This document shows positions 58,482 to 61,339 of a stretch of 61,339 nt of DNA, in pieces. The notes under the pieces were generated by a model that was not told the origin of the DNA, ran no database searches, and was given only the letters and a program-made list of their open reading frames with translations. The stretch is from Polymyxa betae (taxonomy: Eukaryota; Endomyxa; Phytomyxea; Plasmodiophorida; Plasmodiophoridae): assembly GCA_003693705.1 (NCBI GenBank), contig RBZT01000774.1, positions 1-61,339 of the forward strand, written 5' to 3'. Position numbers and translations under genes: made by a program. The first letter of the stretch is position 1. Each line of letters starts with the position of its first letter.

Positions 58482-58800
58482 TTAGAAGCGATCACCGCGA
58501 ACTCGTCTGGCTAATTGGATGTCCTTGGGCATGACTGTCACCCGTTTGCCATGAATAGCGCTCAGATCAGTGTCTTCGAACAGCGATACTAGGTAGGCTG
58601 TACTGGCCTCCTTTAGGATCAATACAACGGCGTTTCCGAAACCGGATGTCAATCTTGAAATCCTGGGCGATTCCTCGAACCAGGCGCTGAAACGGCAGCT
58701 TGCAGATCAGAAGCTCGGCGGATTTTTGATACTTTCAGATATTACGCAAGGCGACGTTCCCGGGGCGGACTCGATGAGCTTTCTAGCGGCCCGGTTTGTT
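58482..58800 (-). pseudogene. histone H3 pseudogene
   Basis: The minus strand reads KAHRVRPGNVALRNI, stop, [32 protein letters not shown], then after a frameshift [40 protein letters not shown] and RF. Two in-frame stops and one frameshift disable it, and the N-terminal tail is missing. It keeps Lys at the H3K79 position, unlike the intact gene at 60117. Confidence 0.92.
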
Positions 58801-60116
58801 TTCGCGCTGTCTGCTTGTTGCGAACCATCTGCGTGATTTGTATGCAATGAATTCAATCATATCAATGGCTGTCAGCGATTGTGTGTTCGTTCTGCTCCAT
58901 CTTTTTATAAGGAACATAGTATACAGAAGAATCCTTGTAATGTCACACGGCAGTATTCTGTAGGACGTCATTGACTGTAAAGCGGCGCGGCCTACCTCTG
59001 TCAGATCGCCCGTAAGATGGTCTCATTGTCCTCGATCTTCACCGTTCGTTTTGCATAGGGTTTTAGTTCGGCGCGGCGTCACTCTGTCCTATTCTATGGT
59101 CAGGATCAGTTCAGGGCGCTGTCGGGGCGCTAAGGGAAGGCGGATGGATTGGATTGGAATCGAGTCTGTCCCGCCATGAAGATCCAGCTTATTTCCCAAG
59201 TAAACTTCCAAAGCATCCCAGACATCGTTCTTCAAGTCCTTACTAGAACATAGATTTGGCTTCCAATGAGGCTGCAAGATTATATTGTGCTTTCATGCTA
59301 CTCTCTGATGCGATTTAACTCTCATTGTTTTTTATTTACGCCAAAAAATCGAAATTGTGACTTGTTTTTGGCAACGTTTAAGATTTAGTCGATGTTAGGG
59401 CTGTTAGCGGGTTCGTTTTTCCATAAAACTGGTGCAGTTTATCAATTGCGCTCACACCGGTATAAATATATTTTCTGAAAGTTTTCTACTGTCTCTATCG
59501 GGATACAATTTGGTTCATCCATCACAAATCCTATCATATCCCTAATCACACAATCTACCTCAGATTAATAACACAGATTAGATCTGTAAAGTATGAGGAT
59601 CTTAATGTGTGCGGGCGATGCACCTGTCCATAATGCTACATTGAGAAATTGTATTAATAACCCCGAAGAGACCCATCAATGGGTTTTTCGGAAATTTTTC
59701 GCACTTTCCTTATCGGCATACAAATTGGTTCATCAATCACAGACTCCTATCAGATCTCCATGGATCTCCCATTGAACTTATGCTGTATAAATCGCAACAA
59801 TTCCGTGGATCTGTACTGCAGACCAGGCAGACAGCGTTCGCACGGCAGTCGTTCAGTAAGGTCTGATTAAGCATCAAATCGTGCGTGACTGCGAGAAACT
59901 CTGCGCAACTAACGCATAAAATGTAAAGTTGAGCACTCAGCAAACTCTACAATTCTCAGTCGTTGCTGGAGACCATCTTCCTATACGATCGCTATGCAGG
60001 AGGTCCTACAAGCCCTGGAATCACACGAACGGGTTGTTCGGATATTTTCCAAAAAAAAAATCACAATTTTATAGTTCGGCGATTCGATCGGATCATCGGG
60101 CGTACTGGCCTCCTGC
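58801..60116. other. no gene; a local duplicated segment
   Basis: Segments at about 59490-59545 and 59705-59760 are diverged copies of one another (TATCGGGATACAATTTGGTTCATC and its relative). Short frames on both strands show no domain. Confidence 0.4.
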
Positions 60117-60530
60117 CTAGAAGCGATCGCCTCGAATTCGCCTGGCGAGCTGGATGTCCTTGGGCATGATCGTCACCCGTTTGCCGTGAATCGCACAGAG
60201 ATTCGTGTCCTCGAACAGCGACACCAAGTACGCCTCGCTGGCCTCCTGCAGGGCCAGTATGGCGGCGTTCTGGAATCGGACGTCGATCATGAAATCCTGG
60301 GCGATCTCGCGGGCCAGGCGCTGAAAGGGCAGCTTCCGTATGAGGAGCTCGGTGGTCTTCTGATATTTGCGGATCTCGCGCAGGGCGACGGTCCCGGGGC
60401 GGAATCGATGCGCCTTCTTGACGCCGCCGTTGCTGAGGGCGGTCTTCCGGGCCGCCTTCTGCGGGATCAGCTCCTTTCGCGGCGCCTTTCCGCCCATCTG
60501 CTTGCGGGCGGTCTGCTTGGTGCGAGCCAT
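60117..60530 (-). CDS. divergent histone H3
   Basis: One exon encodes 137 residues, one more than standard H3. The histone fold is well kept: [50 protein letters not shown] and [20 protein letters not shown]. It has no centromeric-type longer loop. The tail differs sharply from the near-invariant eukaryotic one. After ARTKQTARK it has QMGGK, so Ser10 and Thr11 are Gln and Met. One residue is inserted before the K23 equivalent (ELIPQK). Ser28 is Thr, and the K79 equivalent is Met (DFMIDVRF). K4, K9, K14, K27 and K36 remain. It is a nucleosome core component, probably a variant. No canonical H3 copy or H3 3' stem-loop is seen here. Confidence 0.95.
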   Translation of the reverse strand: MARTKQTARKQMGGKAPRKELIPQKAARKTALSNGGVKKAHRFRPGTVALREIRKYQKTTELLIRKLPFQRLAREIAQDFMIDVRFQNAAILALQEASEAYLVSLFEDTNLCAIHGKRVTIMPKDIQLARRIRGDRF

Positions 60531-61339
60531 GAACGCCCTCGTTGATCAGGTAACAGATTAGAGATCGCGACTGAATGGGAGAGTACGACAGTCGCTGCGA
60601 CCAGGTCGACCTCACGAGTGCGCGACGGATTCCGTGACACACAATTTTCCAACCTTCTACTAGCAGTTCATTGTCCCATACTGAACGAGATCCTTCAAGC
60701 TCAGTCCGATCTCGTAACCTATTAATAATTTTATTTTCTGAAAAAACTTTGTAGAGTTTTCTCGAGTAACATGAACGCTGTTGATAGATCAGGTCTGTGA
60801 TTTTCATTTGGCGCAAAGATTATACTGATCGAGGCTTGGAAAAGACCCGAATTGAGCTGACGACATAGTATAGACTATAGACATTAACATCTTATAGTAT
60901 ATAACATAAACATCTGGACTTAATCGCCGAAAATCCTCAATAATGCAGAAACATTCGGCGCTTTCATAGAAATCGTGACGATTACTCTTTGAATACGTTC
61001 TTGAGAACGGACTTTTGCTGCATTTACAAATGATCTTTCTAAGTTGATTTGGTGAGATTCCGACCAGTACGTAAAGTCGAATGATATTGTGCTATCAGCT
61101 ACATCCAGATAATACTGCATCATTCATAAGGACCAGCATTATCTCACAAAAAAAGTGCGTGTAGGTCCGACGTCTCGTTGTGGGGAGGGAGGTCGTGAGC
61201 GACGATCTGATCTGGGCGACGACACGCTCACGCGCTGGGGTCCACCGTTTGGTCATGGCATGATTCCGAAAGTCTCCTTACTGACACCGCCGATAATAGT
61301 CGAGCGGGCAGAGGGTGGCCCCGCCATGACACTATTTGG
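60531..61339. other. no confident gene
   Basis: This is H3 promoter DNA on the minus strand, then short frames. A minus-strand frame at 60920-61123 (TYWSESHQINLERSFVNAAK) has no supporting features. Confidence 0.4.

Noticed and set aside
60061-60816. Minus-strand 251-codon frame
   Set aside because: It is the shifted frame of the histone H3 gene, favoured by H3's GC-rich codons.
3000-61000. CCCTAA tracts as a sign of a chromosome end
   Set aside because: They are short, dispersed, in both orientations and often inside introns; no long terminal array is present.
1-61339. CRISPR arrays, operons or bacterial signals
   Set aside because: None seen; introns, H3 and the initiator tRNA show a eukaryotic nuclear genome, and the tandem repeats lack spacer structure.

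Overview
The window is nuclear DNA of an intron-rich eukaryote, most likely a protist. The evidence is split genes with GT-AG introns mostly 40-250 nt long, a histone H3 gene, a eukaryotic-type initiator tRNA, a SLY1 trafficking protein and a Ty1/copia relic. EF-hand/PH/kinase proteins and many CCCTAA/CCCTAAA-like tracts are present, but the sequence alone does not let me name a lineage. All three stop codons are used. Two runs of N (35876-35936 and 46850-46949) are assembly gaps.

Layout. 0-4.5 kb: copia pol tail and poorly coding DNA. 4.5-7.8 kb (+): a seven-intron gene whose N-terminal hydrophobic leader and C-terminal RING finger can be joined in frame. 8.1-11.9 kb (-): an EF-hand/PH/kinase-fold gene whose catalytic motifs are lost. 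12.7-13.9 kb (+): globin-domain protein. 14.2-15.4 kb (-): EF-hand protein and a two-TM TMEM230-like protein. 16.3-19.3 kb: tail-anchored Ser/Ala/Glu-rich protein, a divergent coiled-coil gene and a small secreted protein. 20.2-22.4 kb (-): ankyrin protein. 23.0-23.9 kb (+): GET2/CAML-like tail-anchor receptor. 25-27.6 kb (+): K+ channel of the HCN/CNG/EAG type. 29.5-29.9 kb (+): small membrane protein. 30.7-32.7 kb (-): secreted protein with three copies of a cysteine motif. 33.8-34.8 kb (-): class 3 lipase. 35.8 kb: tRNA-Glu.

36.0-38.7 kb is a complete TIR element (91-93 bp terminal inverted repeats, 6-bp target duplication CGAAAC) carrying an alpha-kinase gene and a small helix-turn-helix ORF. 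39.6-41.8 kb holds a DDE transposase and a divergent DNA-binding ORF. 42.0-48.1 kb is a tandem array of four copies of a small secreted-protein gene. Two copies are intact and two are broken, one of the broken ones by a SINE-like insertion with a 14-bp duplication. 50.0-53.7 kb (-) is the intact relative of the 8-12 kb gene: calcineurin-B-like EF-hands, double zinc ribbon, PH domain and an active-looking CAMK-type kinase in one spliced gene. 54.2-57.7 kb (+) is SLY1. 58-60.5 kb has initiator tRNA-Met, a histone H3 pseudogene and a divergent but open histone H3.

The clearest new material is the alpha-kinase transposable element, the calcineurin-B/zinc-ribbon/PH/kinase fusion with its pseudokinase sister, and the secreted family that exists in single- and triple-domain forms. 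Two sequence-level signals cut across genes: an over-represented CGTACTGG/CCAGTACG octamer, and telomere-like repeats placed inside introns.
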